A stretch of 64,000 nucleotides of DNA from an uncultured Fretibacterium sp. (lineage in GTDB: Bacteria > Synergistota > Synergistia > Synergistales > Aminobacteriaceae). How positions within the stretch are numbered: the stretch's first letter is position 1; the number at the start of each line of letters is the position of its first letter. The stretch is from positions 1 to 64,000 of the forward strand of contig CALEPX010000003.1 in NCBI GenBank assembly GCA_937911045.1. Reading direction: 5' to 3'. The position numbers were made by a program, and so were the translations under genes. A model generated the notes under the pieces. The model worked only from the letters and a program-made list of their open reading frames with translations. It was not told the DNA's origin and did not search any database. Shown piece after piece: positions 16,801 to 26,500 of this stretch.

Positions 16801-19800
16801 GCAGCTCCGAAATTTGCTAAGACAGCTCCTACAATCGCGTATAATGTTGAAGCTAACGGCGGTGCAGACGCGCTCGCAAAGTTAAACGAACTCATCTCGG
16901 ATTGCTTGAAACTTTCGGCTGGCTCGGAAACCCTGTCGTACGATTTGACACTCCCAACCGGAATAACCAACTTAGTTGCGAGTAAAGAACCGGCGGTAGG
17001 CAATACAACACCGTTCACGCTCAAGTTTACAGCTCAGGACGCGAAATTTCCGGACGATGTTCTCCCGGGCAATGACTACATAATCAAGCTCAACGTCCAT
17101 AACACCGAGGGCAAAGCTACTCAGACGATCAAGCTTCACACTGCGAAAGCGTTACCAGCTCAGACAACTGTTCCGACATCACTTGACAAGACGCTCGAAA
17201 TAAACAAAGCTTACACGGGCAAAGTCACCGTTACGGGCGCGAAGAATTACGAGTTTGTTGGTGCATACTACGGACAGACAGTAGCAGCTGCTAGTTCAGA
17301 GTCAGGTGCTCCGCGTTATGGTGCTACGAATTCGTCGCTTTACACGGACACAACGACGTTCAGAGTTTCCACATTTGACCCTTCGAAGGGCACGCTGACG
17401 TTCACTGGTACGATGACAACTTATCCGGAGAACAGCGACGCTTCAATCGACCTGCTCTTGAACCTCAGCAATGACATTCCGGGAGTTCAGGAATATCACT
17501 TCAGGATTCCGATCAAGACCGTAGCTCCGTCTTTGAAAACTAAAACGTTGACTTTAACTCAGGGAACGTTGACAACAAGTGCTAAACTTGAAGCAACGGG
17601 AACAACGCCGATCAGCTTCGATTTCGCAATCACTGACGATGACTTCAAGAACGTTTCTAAAGATGCAAGTAACGCAACACTCGCACAGAAATTCGCGGAA
17701 CTTGGTCTTGTATTTGCAGATGACACCAGCGTTGCAAGTGGCAAAAAAGATGGAACTTACACGTTCACTGGAACTCCGAAAATTGTTGTCAAAAATCTTC
17801 CAATTAAAATCACGTTGACAAACCCGAACGGAACTGCAACTGGAGAATTAAAGCTCACGATTAACGGCTCACAACCGACTTTCTCAGAACGTGCGCCGAC
17901 CACTCCGATCATACTTGCAGCCGATTCATCAAGCACTGGTGATGCGACTAAGAAAGCTCAGTTCGCGAAATTCCAGGAAGCTATCAAACCGTACCTGAAA
18001 TTCTCAGGTTCACCGACAATAACATTCGCGGCTTCAGGCGTTGAAGGTCTTGTAGCTTCTGAAGATGTCATTGACAACACCCGGACGCTCACCGTAACCG
18101 GAACTGCTCCGACTAAGACTGGCTTGCAATCTCTCAAGTTCACAGTAACTAACGCGATAGGTTCTAAAATTCAGACTATTCCGGTTAAAATAGCTTCAGC
18201 TGTTACGAGCGTGGCGACACCTTACGTGATGAGACAGTTGGATCTCGGCAATGATTACTCTCAGACATTGAAATTTACCGGTGACGCTGCAAATGCTACG
18301 ATGGTCAGCCAGGACGGCAATGATTTGTTCACGGTGGATTATAACGCTTCCACGAGTACGATCACGGTGAAGACTAAGTCAAAGATTTCGAACTATCCGG
18401 TTGATTCTGACGGCTCGTTCGATATTCCGATCAAGATGAGCAACGATGTGAACACTGAGTGGGCAACCGCTTGTTTGAGAATCCCGATTAAGACAATAGC
18501 TCCGAAATTCCCGAACACGAAAGATTTCACAACAACGCTTACCAGTGGCTTCAACGGCACGAAGATCATAGCGTCCGGAACATTACCGATCAGTTTCGAT
18601 TTCGGAATCGATACTGCCGCACTCGCGAATATTGGCGCAACTGTTGCAGGTAGCGCAACTTCCTCTGACCGTATGAAGGCTCTCGGAATTGAACTCAGCT
18701 TTGATGCAAAAACCGGTACTGCCTCTCTCAGCACGAGCGGAGACGCTATTGCACTGAAGAAATTCCCGATCAGCGTGAAACTCGAAGGACCCGGCGGAAC
18801 TACCAGCGGCAGAATCACAGTTACTGTCACCGGAACGAAACCGGGATTTGTGAAGACGGCTGACCCGAAAGAACCGTTCGAGATCAAAGCCAGCGATAAT
18901 ACATCACTCGTGAAGTTGAACGAGCTTATTTCGTTGGACTTTAGAGTCACGGGTTCAGAACCTTTCAGCACAGCATTGACCGGAACTATTCCAACAGGTT
19001 GGGCGATCAGCAAAGATCCGAAACCTGCGGGAGCGGATTATACTCAGTTCGTGTTCAGTACTGACAAGACCGTACCAGCAGCCGGAAAATACACTATGAC
19101 GCTCAAAGTCACGAACAGTGAAGGCAGTATCTCGCGCAAATTCATCGTTCAGACTTCTAACCCGCTGACAACTCCGAGTGTCAATCCGTATGCAACGCTG
19201 ACAATACTCGACCTCGGAACTTCTTACACCAAAGGTAAAGCAACGTTTGCGGGCGCGAAACATTTTGAGTTAGTTGGTGCATATGCTGGAGAACAACCAA
19301 GTCAGCAGCAGTCTAACACCGCAGGAAAACCTCGGGATAAAGATGGCACTGAAGAATCCAAATACGCGGCTGGCAAAGCAAGTTTCGACGTGAAAATTAC
19401 TGACACTAACAAAGGAACAATCGAGATCAAGACGAAATCGCCAATCTCAACGTACCCAGAGTACAGTAACGGATCGTATGATATTTGGGTGAAACTCAGC
19501 AATGACATAGACGGAATCGCGGACGTTCATTTCAGACTGCCGATCAAGACTGTCGTTCCGAAATTGAAGGCGACCAAGATGGAGTTGACGTATGGTTCAC
19601 CCGTCGGTAACAGCGCCACGCTCAGTACAACCGGAACATTGCCGGTTAGCTTCGACATATCGATCACTCCTGATAATTTTAGGAAGATTTTCCCGAACTC
19701 GACTGACAACGAATGCACGCTCCCGAACATGTTAGCAGCTATCGGTCTTACACTTCCTACGGACGATTCCGGCAACGCGACTGGCACGTTCGCATTCTCT

Positions 19801-22800
19801 GGAACTCCAACCGTTGCAATCAAGTCACTGCCGATTACTGTCAAGCTGACCAACCCGAACACCAAAAACTCACTGACAGGCGCCCCTGTTTCAACAACAG
19901 TCACGCTCTCAGTGTCCGGTAACAAGCCGAAATTTACGGGATCTGCTCCGAAAGATCCGATTTTAATCGCGACCGGTGCGACAAACTTCGCCGATTTGAA
20001 TGAGGCTCTTGCGAATATTCTGACATTCACTGGTTCACCAGTACTTTCGCTCGATCACAACTTGCCGGCAAATTTGACACTTACGCTCAATGGTAGTACT
20101 AGTACGTGGACGGTTGGCGGAACTGCTCCGACTGAAAAAGGAACTAGCAACGTCACAGTCAAACTCACAAACAATATGGGTAGTGATACACAGAAGTTCT
20201 CGCTAAAATTCGGTGACGCTGTGAAAAGCATGGACACCCCGATCGTGTTGGCGAAGGAAATAACACTTGGCGACAATTACACTGGAACGTACAAATTCGA
20301 AAACGGTGCTACAAGTGTTGCATTTAACGAAGATGGCACAGTTGAACCCGAAGCTATGAACATGGGCAGCGCGTTCTCTCTGAGCTATAACAACTCAACA
20401 CTCACGGTCACAGCCAATAAAGCATCATTGACTGAATACCCGGTTAAGGGTGATGGCTCGTTCGACATTCCAATCGTTATGAGCAACGCACTCAACGAAG
20501 ACGGCAAACCAGCAGAAGCTCACCTGAAAATCAAAGTCAAGTCCACAAGTCCGAAACTCACCACGAGCGCGTTAAGCGGAACAGTTGGAGAGCAAATGAC
20601 GGCAAGGGGCGGTACACTCGTTGCTAGCGGAACAACTCCGATCAGCTTCGACGTTACTATTGATCCTGACACTTTCGCTGATGTGTTCAAGGACTTGTCT
20701 GCTGATGCTAAGACTAACCTGAAGACTTTGACAAAAATCGAAGATCAGCTGGCATTCCTCGGACTGACTATTAAACAGGACAATGCGAATCCGAATGAGT
20801 TCGATTATGACGATCTCACAATGAATAACAACTCAATCGTAATCGAGGGAGAACCGCTTTTCGCATTCGCCAAGCTGCCGATCACTGTCAAAATGTACAA
20901 CCCTGCAACCGGTTATGGTGCATCAGCAAGCGCAGTTTCTAAAACTGTCAATTTTGCGGTTTCTGGAAATGTTCCGAAATTCAAGGCAACTCCTCCGAAA
21001 GACGGATTCACAATTATCGCGGGTGCTGAAGGCGATGTGTTGAAGACATTCAGCGAGGACGTTATTGCAGAGTATCTCGAACTCTCGGCTGGATCATATC
21101 CGCTTACGATCACTGCAACGGGACTTCCTGTTGGGCTTTCTCTCGACGTGAATAACGAGGATTTGGACGAACTTCCTGTACTCCAGTTGGCTGGCGAGAA
21201 AATCTCCGAAACTGCCAGAAAATACAGCGTGACAATCACAGCGAAAAATGGCAGCGGCACAGCTACTCAGAAATTCACGATTGAGGTTATGGCTCCTGTG
21301 ACATTCGCATCAGGTCCTCTCGCTCTCAAGAATGCAACGTTCGAAAAAGCCTACAGCGCAACAGTTCAAGCAGCAACCGGAACAAAGCCGATTTCCTGGT
21401 ACTTGGCTGGCGATAACGACGCTCCTGACGCTGGTGATTTTACAGGCGACTACGAAGAAGCTGACGATTTGAAAAAAGATTTCGGACTCTCGATCAACAA
21501 ATCCACCGGCGCAATCACTGCCAGCAAAATCGCTAAATACAGCGCGGATATTCGATTCTACGTTGTTGCGCAAAATGCTGTCTCAGTTGCAAGCCGCGAA
21601 GTTACGATCAAGACCGATCTGCCAACTCCGAAGATCACTCCTCCGAAACTTTCAGAAGGTACGAGAGGCAAAACGTATCCGACAGCTACGTTCTCAGCGA
21701 CAGGTTACTGCCCGTTGTTCTTGGTTTCTGTGAACTCTGGGAATTTCGTCTCGGTTGATAGTGCTGCCGGCAACGACGAAGTTCCACTGATTCCGGGATT
21801 AGTATTCAAAGATTCGAAGTCTGGCACGTTCGCTTACGATTCGAACATTACAGACAACGATTGGCCCACGTCGAACGCTGGCACAAACACCATGACAATC
21901 ACCGGAACTCCAACAGATGTCACGAGTACGGACGCTACAGCAGTCAAAGCGATGAGCTTCGTAGTCCGAGTTATCGGTCCGAATTACAATCCCAACGACG
22001 CAAAGACCTACGCTGACAAGACTATGACAATCACAGTTCGCGATCAGGCTCCGGGCTTCAGCGCGACAACTTACAATCTTGGAACTCTCACGTCGAATGA
22101 TGAGATGGAAATTGACGACATGCACTTGAACAAAGGTTCTGGCGAATACGTCTGGTCTGTCTCTGGCACTGGCAATGGACTTACGGCTACGTTTGAAGGC
22201 GAGACTGACGGAAAAGTTACGAAGGACGCGACACAAGATGTCAAGTTGACGATCAAGACCGAGAATTTCAGGAAGGCTACTGCAACTCTCACGCTCAACG
22301 TTGTGCATAAGCTCGATTCCAAACTCAAGGCCTCAACCAAATTAACGTTCAAGATCGGCGAAGAAGAGAATCACACTAATCCAAGCTTTGGTGAAGCTCC
22401 TGACGAAATCGACACAGGCAAGAAACCTGAACTCGAAGATGCTGTAAAACCTGAGACTGAGTCCGAAATTTCAGAATCAAGCGACGAAACTGACGACGAA
22501 CAAGCTGATGACGAACAAACTGATGAAGAACTCGTTACAATCACGCTCGGTGCTGAACGTTCAGCTGAAAGTTTGACCGACGCAGAAAAAGCTGCTTTGG
22601 AAGGTTACGTAATTGCAGCAATCCTGCCGGAAATTTCCGTCACTGAAAATGCTCAGTACGATCTCGACGTTGACCTCGACGAAAATGTCCCGGAAGGCGC
22701 GCATATCGTTTGGTTCGCGTTCCCGAGAAATTCTCTCACTACGGACGATGATGAAATCGTTGACTTCGCGACAAGTACAGGTGAACCGACGGAAATTATC

Positions 22801-23100
22801 CCGGGCGATCACTTTGTCACAGCGTCACCTTGGCTCACTGATGGCGTGACTTACGCTCCAGTTATTGCGGTCAACGCTGACGAAGCTGCAAAACTCGAAG
22901 CCGAAAAAGCCGAATCAGATCAGGAATCAGAATCAGAATCAGAAACGGATGAATCAGAATCCGAATCCGAAACGCTTGAATCAGAATCCGAATCCGAAGC
23001 AACAGAATCGGAATCAGAATCAGAAGCAACAGAATCAGTTCTCGAATCAGAATCAGCTGAACCAGAACCTCAAGCAATTTCTGAGGAGACTGACGAGTAA
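13864..23100 (+). CDS. Giant secreted Ig-like repeat protein A (3078 aa)
   Basis: An exported surface or extracellular protein. It has a signal peptide (residues 1-26, ending VVAFA|DD) and a unique beta-rich N-terminal region to ~residue 420. Six ~340-residue modules (~420-2490) each hold an SFDF-type domain, a putative-Ig (He_PIG-like) domain with LPxG...LTGT...KATQK, and a domain ending SxDI..xSNDV...RIPxK. After a C-terminal pair of related domains comes an acidic linker, a conserved domain (~2890-3005: YVIAAILPE, HIVWFAFPR, SPWLT, YAPVIAV) and a Glu/Ser tail rich in ESESE. There is no LPXTG, no autotransporter barrel and no terminal membrane helix. A long tandem paralogue follows. AAGGAGG precedes the start. 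Adhesion or matrix formation is likely by analogy only. Confidence 0.85.
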   Translation: MKRTKIFNLALLTAILVLSFAVVAFADDNTVANVGIFTLASETTESNPAKGVKGSTIETNFDISFCCRNSVAGREIPLELSATVEGSDNASGTFKFVQVLSGAHAGTSIAETSTIANNTLNLTFTGEGTVNDINGNVKIKLSFTSTTVGKYKVTVTVTGKGNMVDLMGGEDRVAATGVETSKTADVYFEVSDFTTNPVITPASGTEFTGKATQIHWSQDVVITAADANSITIADNILKTLRDYGISTDITQPTADNSTGKVRFATSADNPIAQSTKSEGVSITVTAKNSHGSSNASYKFKTVGDKTPLDSEAFKENGEGSLYVDNKATQYLATNTSYVDTRILLSSDVALPILWKANKLPTGIEASVDQTNPRLFHIAGKPTKTGTYNYTIEVGNKTLSKTKIIPNTVTVEDVLAENANIITLKDSTTGTAYSATTKLSGFTSWDISYDSDAIAMATVTQTEDETTTQVLDNSKLPITAKYTLGNNTLSVTGQAANLKFYPPTGSYDVILKISNDVTEAPVTRHIRVPVKTVAPRLATTTLNASLTTALTDTAGKLSISAGTLPISFDFEIAETDLAKIFFTSADTAKALVNGKKGYEQIKNVLGLDVTNALETSADGYVTLTGTAKYALKSFPVSVKMYNPNNPTTPVSTRLQITAKGDAPKFKTTASTTPYVIKTGATAAELQKFCDDHADLFTVTGSNFMDFTATGLPSGVTLSKDKVTGDGSSDNPFVIGLTGTLSTTTKFTITITAQNVEGKATQKIILEPRAAVATPTTQPTQLKDLTLESAYNTAEIITGASKISFDSCSPYNPFTITLDESKSKFTLTAAKDKLKDYPGNGSFDLVIYASNDVNTDGPVALQYRIPAKAVKPQLKTTALSATLPNSFNGATLTASGTLPINFDYAIDEAEIKKVVDTYSLATSADRAKSIGLEISFDATHGTATVSASGDKVALKNFPILIALEGPGGDKATTTLRVSVTGAAPKFAKTAPTIAYNVEANGGADALAKLNELISDCLKLSAGSETLSYDLTLPTGITNLVASKEPAVGNTTPFTLKFTAQDAKFPDDVLPGNDYIIKLNVHNTEGKATQTIKLHTAKALPAQTTVPTSLDKTLEINKAYTGKVTVTGAKNYEFVGAYYGQTVAAASSESGAPRYGATNSSLYTDTTTFRVSTFDPSKGTLTFTGTMTTYPENSDASIDLLLNLSNDIPGVQEYHFRIPIKTVAPSLKTKTLTLTQGTLTTSAKLEATGTTPISFDFAITDDDFKNVSKDASNATLAQKFAELGLVFADDTSVASGKKDGTYTFTGTPKIVVKNLPIKITLTNPNGTATGELKLTINGSQPTFSERAPTTPIILAADSSSTGDATKKAQFAKFQEAIKPYLKFSGSPTITFAASGVEGLVASEDVIDNTRTLTVTGTAPTKTGLQSLKFTVTNAIGSKIQTIPVKIASAVTSVATPYVMRQLDLGNDYSQTLKFTGDAANATMVSQDGNDLFTVDYNASTSTITVKTKSKISNYPVDSDGSFDIPIKMSNDVNTEWATACLRIPIKTIAPKFPNTKDFTTTLTSGFNGTKIIASGTLPISFDFGIDTAALANIGATVAGSATSSDRMKALGIELSFDAKTGTASLSTSGDAIALKKFPISVKLEGPGGTTSGRITVTVTGTKPGFVKTADPKEPFEIKASDNTSLVKLNELISLDFRVTGSEPFSTALTGTIPTGWAISKDPKPAGADYTQFVFSTDKTVPAAGKYTMTLKVTNSEGSISRKFIVQTSNPLTTPSVNPYATLTILDLGTSYTKGKATFAGAKHFELVGAYAGEQPSQQQSNTAGKPRDKDGTEESKYAAGKASFDVKITDTNKGTIEIKTKSPISTYPEYSNGSYDIWVKLSNDIDGIADVHFRLPIKTVVPKLKATKMELTYGSPVGNSATLSTTGTLPVSFDISITPDNFRKIFPNSTDNECTLPNMLAAIGLTLPTDDSGNATGTFAFSGTPTVAIKSLPITVKLTNPNTKNSLTGAPVSTTVTLSVSGNKPKFTGSAPKDPILIATGATNFADLNEALANILTFTGSPVLSLDHNLPANLTLTLNGSTSTWTVGGTAPTEKGTSNVTVKLTNNMGSDTQKFSLKFGDAVKSMDTPIVLAKEITLGDNYTGTYKFENGATSVAFNEDGTVEPEAMNMGSAFSLSYNNSTLTVTANKASLTEYPVKGDGSFDIPIVMSNALNEDGKPAEAHLKIKVKSTSPKLTTSALSGTVGEQMTARGGTLVASGTTPISFDVTIDPDTFADVFKDLSADAKTNLKTLTKIEDQLAFLGLTIKQDNANPNEFDYDDLTMNNNSIVIEGEPLFAFAKLPITVKMYNPATGYGASASAVSKTVNFAVSGNVPKFKATPPKDGFTIIAGAEGDVLKTFSEDVIAEYLELSAGSYPLTITATGLPVGLSLDVNNEDLDELPVLQLAGEKISETARKYSVTITAKNGSGTATQKFTIEVMAPVTFASGPLALKNATFEKAYSATVQAATGTKPISWYLAGDNDAPDAGDFTGDYEEADDLKKDFGLSINKSTGAITASKIAKYSADIRFYVVAQNAVSVASREVTIKTDLPTPKITPPKLSEGTRGKTYPTATFSATGYCPLFLVSVNSGNFVSVDSAAGNDEVPLIPGLVFKDSKSGTFAYDSNITDNDWPTSNAGTNTMTITGTPTDVTSTDATAVKAMSFVVRVIGPNYNPNDAKTYADKTMTITVRDQAPGFSATTYNLGTLTSNDEMEIDDMHLNKGSGEYVWSVSGTGNGLTATFEGETDGKVTKDATQDVKLTIKTENFRKATATLTLNVVHKLDSKLKASTKLTFKIGEEENHTNPSFGEAPDEIDTGKKPELEDAVKPETESEISESSDETDDEQADDEQTDEELVTITLGAERSAESLTDAEKAALEGYVIAAILPEISVTENAQYDLDVDLDENVPEGAHIVWFAFPRNSLTTDDDEIVDFATSTGEPTEIIPGDHFVTASPWLTDGVTYAPVIAVNADEAAKLEAEKAESDQESESESETDESESESETLESESESEATESESESEATESVLESESAEPEPQAISEETDE
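15118..21323 (+). repeat. Six ~1.0-kb coding modules of giant protein A
   Basis: Equivalent points (the LxLGxxY element) lie near 15123, 16202, 17182, 18231, 19198 and 20251, with the incomplete seventh near 21324, a spacing of roughly 970-1080 bases. Modules alternate between a type with LEGPGG and LNELIS (starting near 16.4 and 18.5 kb) and a type with TNPN and extra residues before SNDI. DNA identity between modules is patchy, so the duplications are old. Confidence 0.8.
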
Positions 23101-23111
23101 CACGTTTTCAC

Positions 23112-23152
23112 AAAATACACTCTGCCGTTAATTCGGTGGGGTGTATTTTTTT
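23112..23152 (+). terminator. Intrinsic terminator of giant gene A
   Basis: AAAATACAC (23112-23120) pairs with GTGTATTTT (23141-23149), with further pairing inside (TGCCG/CGGTG), followed by a T run to 23152. The two giant genes therefore probably have separate transcripts. Confidence 0.75.
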
Positions 23153-23159
23153 GCGCGAA

Positions 23160-23570
23160 AATTACGGGATTTCTCAAAAATTCATAGTGTGTTAAAATAA
23201 ACGCTAAAGTATGGTCGCAAATAATCCGATTCATATTTTGTAATTAAGTTTGTCCATTCGTATGTGAAACGTAAGATTTAGATCCCTTACCGCAAATTCT
23301 TCGTGGGGTCTGCAGAATGACAATTTAATAGAGTTTTTTGGTAACACAATTAAACTGCGAATTCAGACGAAAGGTCGTGATGTTTGCAATCGGGGTGTAG
23401 CTTTCACAAAATCGTTTTTGGGATTTACGCGCTCACAAGAACGGGTGCGATTCGTGATTCGCGTTTTTCGGAATTTCGGTCTGCACTCAAGGAAAATATT
23501 TACAAATTGAAATTTATCCCGGGTAAAACAGGATTAACACTCGGGAAGAAAGGACAAGGAGGTTTATTAT
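23160..23570 (+). promoter_or_regulatory. Long structured leader of giant gene B
   Basis: About 410 bases with no convincing gene. A TAAAAT element near 23193 could be a -10. Hairpins are visible at 23279-23311 (AGATCCC/GGGGTCT) and 23516-23545 (TCCCGGG/CTCGGGA, one G-U). Just before the start, the bases from ACAAGGAGG through ATGAAGAG nearly match those of giant gene A (13850-13870). The other small frames here are not protein-like. It may hold a cis-regulatory RNA, but I recognise no known riboswitch. Confidence 0.4.
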
Positions 23571-26500
23571 ATGAAGAGACCTAAGATTTTTAGGTTCACA
23601 CTGTTGGCTATGCTCTTGGTGGTGGCGTTTTCTGGCGGTGCTGTTGCTGCTAATCCTACTGTTCTCTCCGTCAGTGCCGTAGGTGGCGGTACCGCGAGTA
23701 AGCCAATAGAGGTCGGTATGCCATCCGACAGAGCTACAAAATACCGGGCAGAGGTACAGATAGCTGGAAGTATTCTCACACAAAACAACTTCGATACGTA
23801 TTTCTCCGCAGATGTTGTTGGCGATAACGTGACTGCATCGGTTGATAACTTCGCAGTATGCGTGCAGGGACCTAATACTAATAAGAGTATGGTTACGGTT
23901 CCAGGTACATTTGACCCTGACGAAGGATTGATCAAATTCAGCAAAGGCTCTCTTTCTGCTAGCTGTAATATCATCATAGATGTATCCTTTGACTTAAATG
24001 TGGGCGGCTCGGGTACTTATCAAGTAGCAGCATTAGCGTCACCAAAGTCAACTGATGTTTCAAAAAAGAGCACCAACATTTACTACACCTTCAGTGTGGA
24101 AAAGCCAACGGTTACTCCAACAAATGCGTCTTGGACTGGCAAAGCAACAGAGCCTTGGTCAAGGGACGTTGTCGCAAAAAACGCATACTCAACAGACGTC
24201 ACGATCCCGGACGCAACTGTCACAACACTGTGGGAAACTTACGGAATCCGCACGCTTATCTCTGATGAGGTCGATGGGTCTGTCGTAGTGAGATTCGAAA
24301 CGTCAAAGGACGCAACGGTCAATCCGGACGGAGTAATTCTTCGCTCGACACCAACAAATGGCGTGAAAATTGCAGTTACAGCGACAAACTCCAAAGGTAC
24401 AGCCAAGGGCAACTACACGTTCGCAACCAAGAACGACAAGCTCCCGACAGCCAAAGACGCGTTCTGGTTCAACGGCGAAGCTTATCTCTTCCACGACGGA
24501 ACGATCGAACCCGGAACACTTGTTTCGGCAGATTATCTCGCGGAGGGTGTCAGCGTTGTCAACACGTCAATCGATCTTTCACCGGACGTAGCTCTCCCGA
24601 TAACTTGGAAGGTTACTGGTCTCCCGACTGGTCTCACTGGCGCAGTCTCAACGGATCCGCGGCTTTTCGAGATCACAGGAACTCCGACAAAATCCGGAAC
24701 GTTCAAGTACAAGCTCGAAGTCACGAACTCAGTTCTCAAGCAGGGCGCAACCATCGAACGTACTGTAACTGTTGAACCGTTGTTCACATCGTATGACAAC
24801 TACGTTCAGGTGCTGAACAATCTCACGACAGGCAAAGATTACAAAGCTTCCGTGAAATTACCCGGCGCAACGAGTTGGGATATTTCGTTCGATGTTGATG
24901 CGTTGGCGATGGCTACGGACGACGATGGCGATTTGGACACGAAATTGCTCCCGTTGACAGCAACGTATGACAAGAACAAAGGCGAACTTTCAATCAACGG
25001 CAAGGCTGCGAATTTGAACATGTACCCCGCGAGCGGCTCGTATGACGTGATATTCAGAGTAAGCAACGATGTAACTTCAGATGATGCGGAGATTCATTAC
25101 CAGATTCCGGTCGTAGCAGTTGCACCGAAACTCACGACGAAGACAATCACAGCGTCATTGTCAACTCCTCTGACAGCGAAAACCGGCAAAATCGAGGCTA
25201 CCGGAACTTTCCCGATCAGCTTTGATTTCGACATTGCAGACGCGGATCTTGCGAAAATATTCGTGCTGGAATCATCACCTGACGCGGCGGATAATATCGA
25301 AAACTTGACCGGCGCAGAGAAGATCGCGGAAATTCTCGGATTGACACTTGTTGCGGAAGATTTTGATAATGGCGAATCGACAACCAGTGATGACGGTTAT
25401 ATTACGTTGGCTGGCACTGCGAAATACGCTCTGAAAGATTTCCCGGTCACTGTCAAGATGTACAACCCGTACACAGCCCAGAACGGCGGCGATCCTGTCG
25501 AAACGGTAGTCAAGATAACCGCGAGAGGCTCAGCTCCGAAATTCCCAACCGCAGCTCCGAAAGATCCGTTGGTAATTGCGGCTGGTGCAAGCGAAGAGCA
25601 GATCGCAGACTTCATGACGAAGAATGCGAAGTATTTCTCGGCAACTGGTTCAGCTTGGATGGGTTTCAGTGCGCCAGGACTTCCTGAGGGAATGAGCCTT
25701 TCAAGCGACATCGGGGAGGAAGACCCGACAACATTTGGCACGACTGATAATCCTTGGGTAGCTGGAATCACTGGCACAGTCCCGAATACTCCTGAGACGA
25801 AATTCACGATCAACTTGACAGCTCAGAACGTTGAGGGCAAAGCAACCCAGAAAATTCCTGTTATCATTAAAAAAGCTGTTGATCCGAGCGATTTTGATTC
25901 TCCGATCGTGTTAAAGACAGCAACTCATGGCTCAGATTACACCGCAACTTACAAACTTGAAGGCGTGAGTTATGTCAGCAAAGACGCGGTAGATCCTTCA
26001 GATGGTCCGTTCACTGTGGCTTGGGATTCAGCAAAATCCACCATCACAGTGAAAGCAACAAAGAATGATTTCGGGAAAGCTGCGTATCCTGAAGGCGGTT
26101 CGTTCGATTTGACGATCATGGCGAGTAACGACTTGAATGCGGGACCTGAGGCGTTAGTATTCAGAATCCCCGACAATCCGGTCAAAGCCAAACTCGAGAC
26201 GAAAGAACTCTCAACGACGGTCACTACTGGTTTCACTACGAGTACTGGTCAGATCAAAGCTTCAGGAACAACACCGATCAGTTTCGATTTTGCACTGGAC
26301 GAGGATGCTTACAATGCGGTTTCTCTCGACCCGAGTATCACAACGAGCGATCCTCTTGTGTGTTTATCGTCACTCGGACTCAGCGTTGATATCGACATGG
26401 CGAAGGGTATCGCGACAATCACTTCAAGCCCGGACATTCGTGCAGCACTGAGCAAATTCCCTGTCACTGTGAAATTGTTAGGACCTGGCGAGGAGAATTA

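Noticed and set aside
22871..23077. Leucine/isoleucine-rich minus-strand frame opposite the acidic tail of the first giant
   Set aside because: It is the antisense reading of GAA/TCA repeats and has no start signal.
22900..23100. A known C-terminal sorting signal (LPXTG or Synergist-CTERM type)
   Set aside because: No LPXTG, no hydrophobic helix and no basic end after the Glu/Ser tail in either giant protein.
23341..23420. Possible c-di-GMP (GEMM) riboswitch in the leader of the second giant gene
   Set aside because: There is a CGAAAGG loop, but the diagnostic GGGACGCAAAGC region is not present, so the match is not good enough to call.
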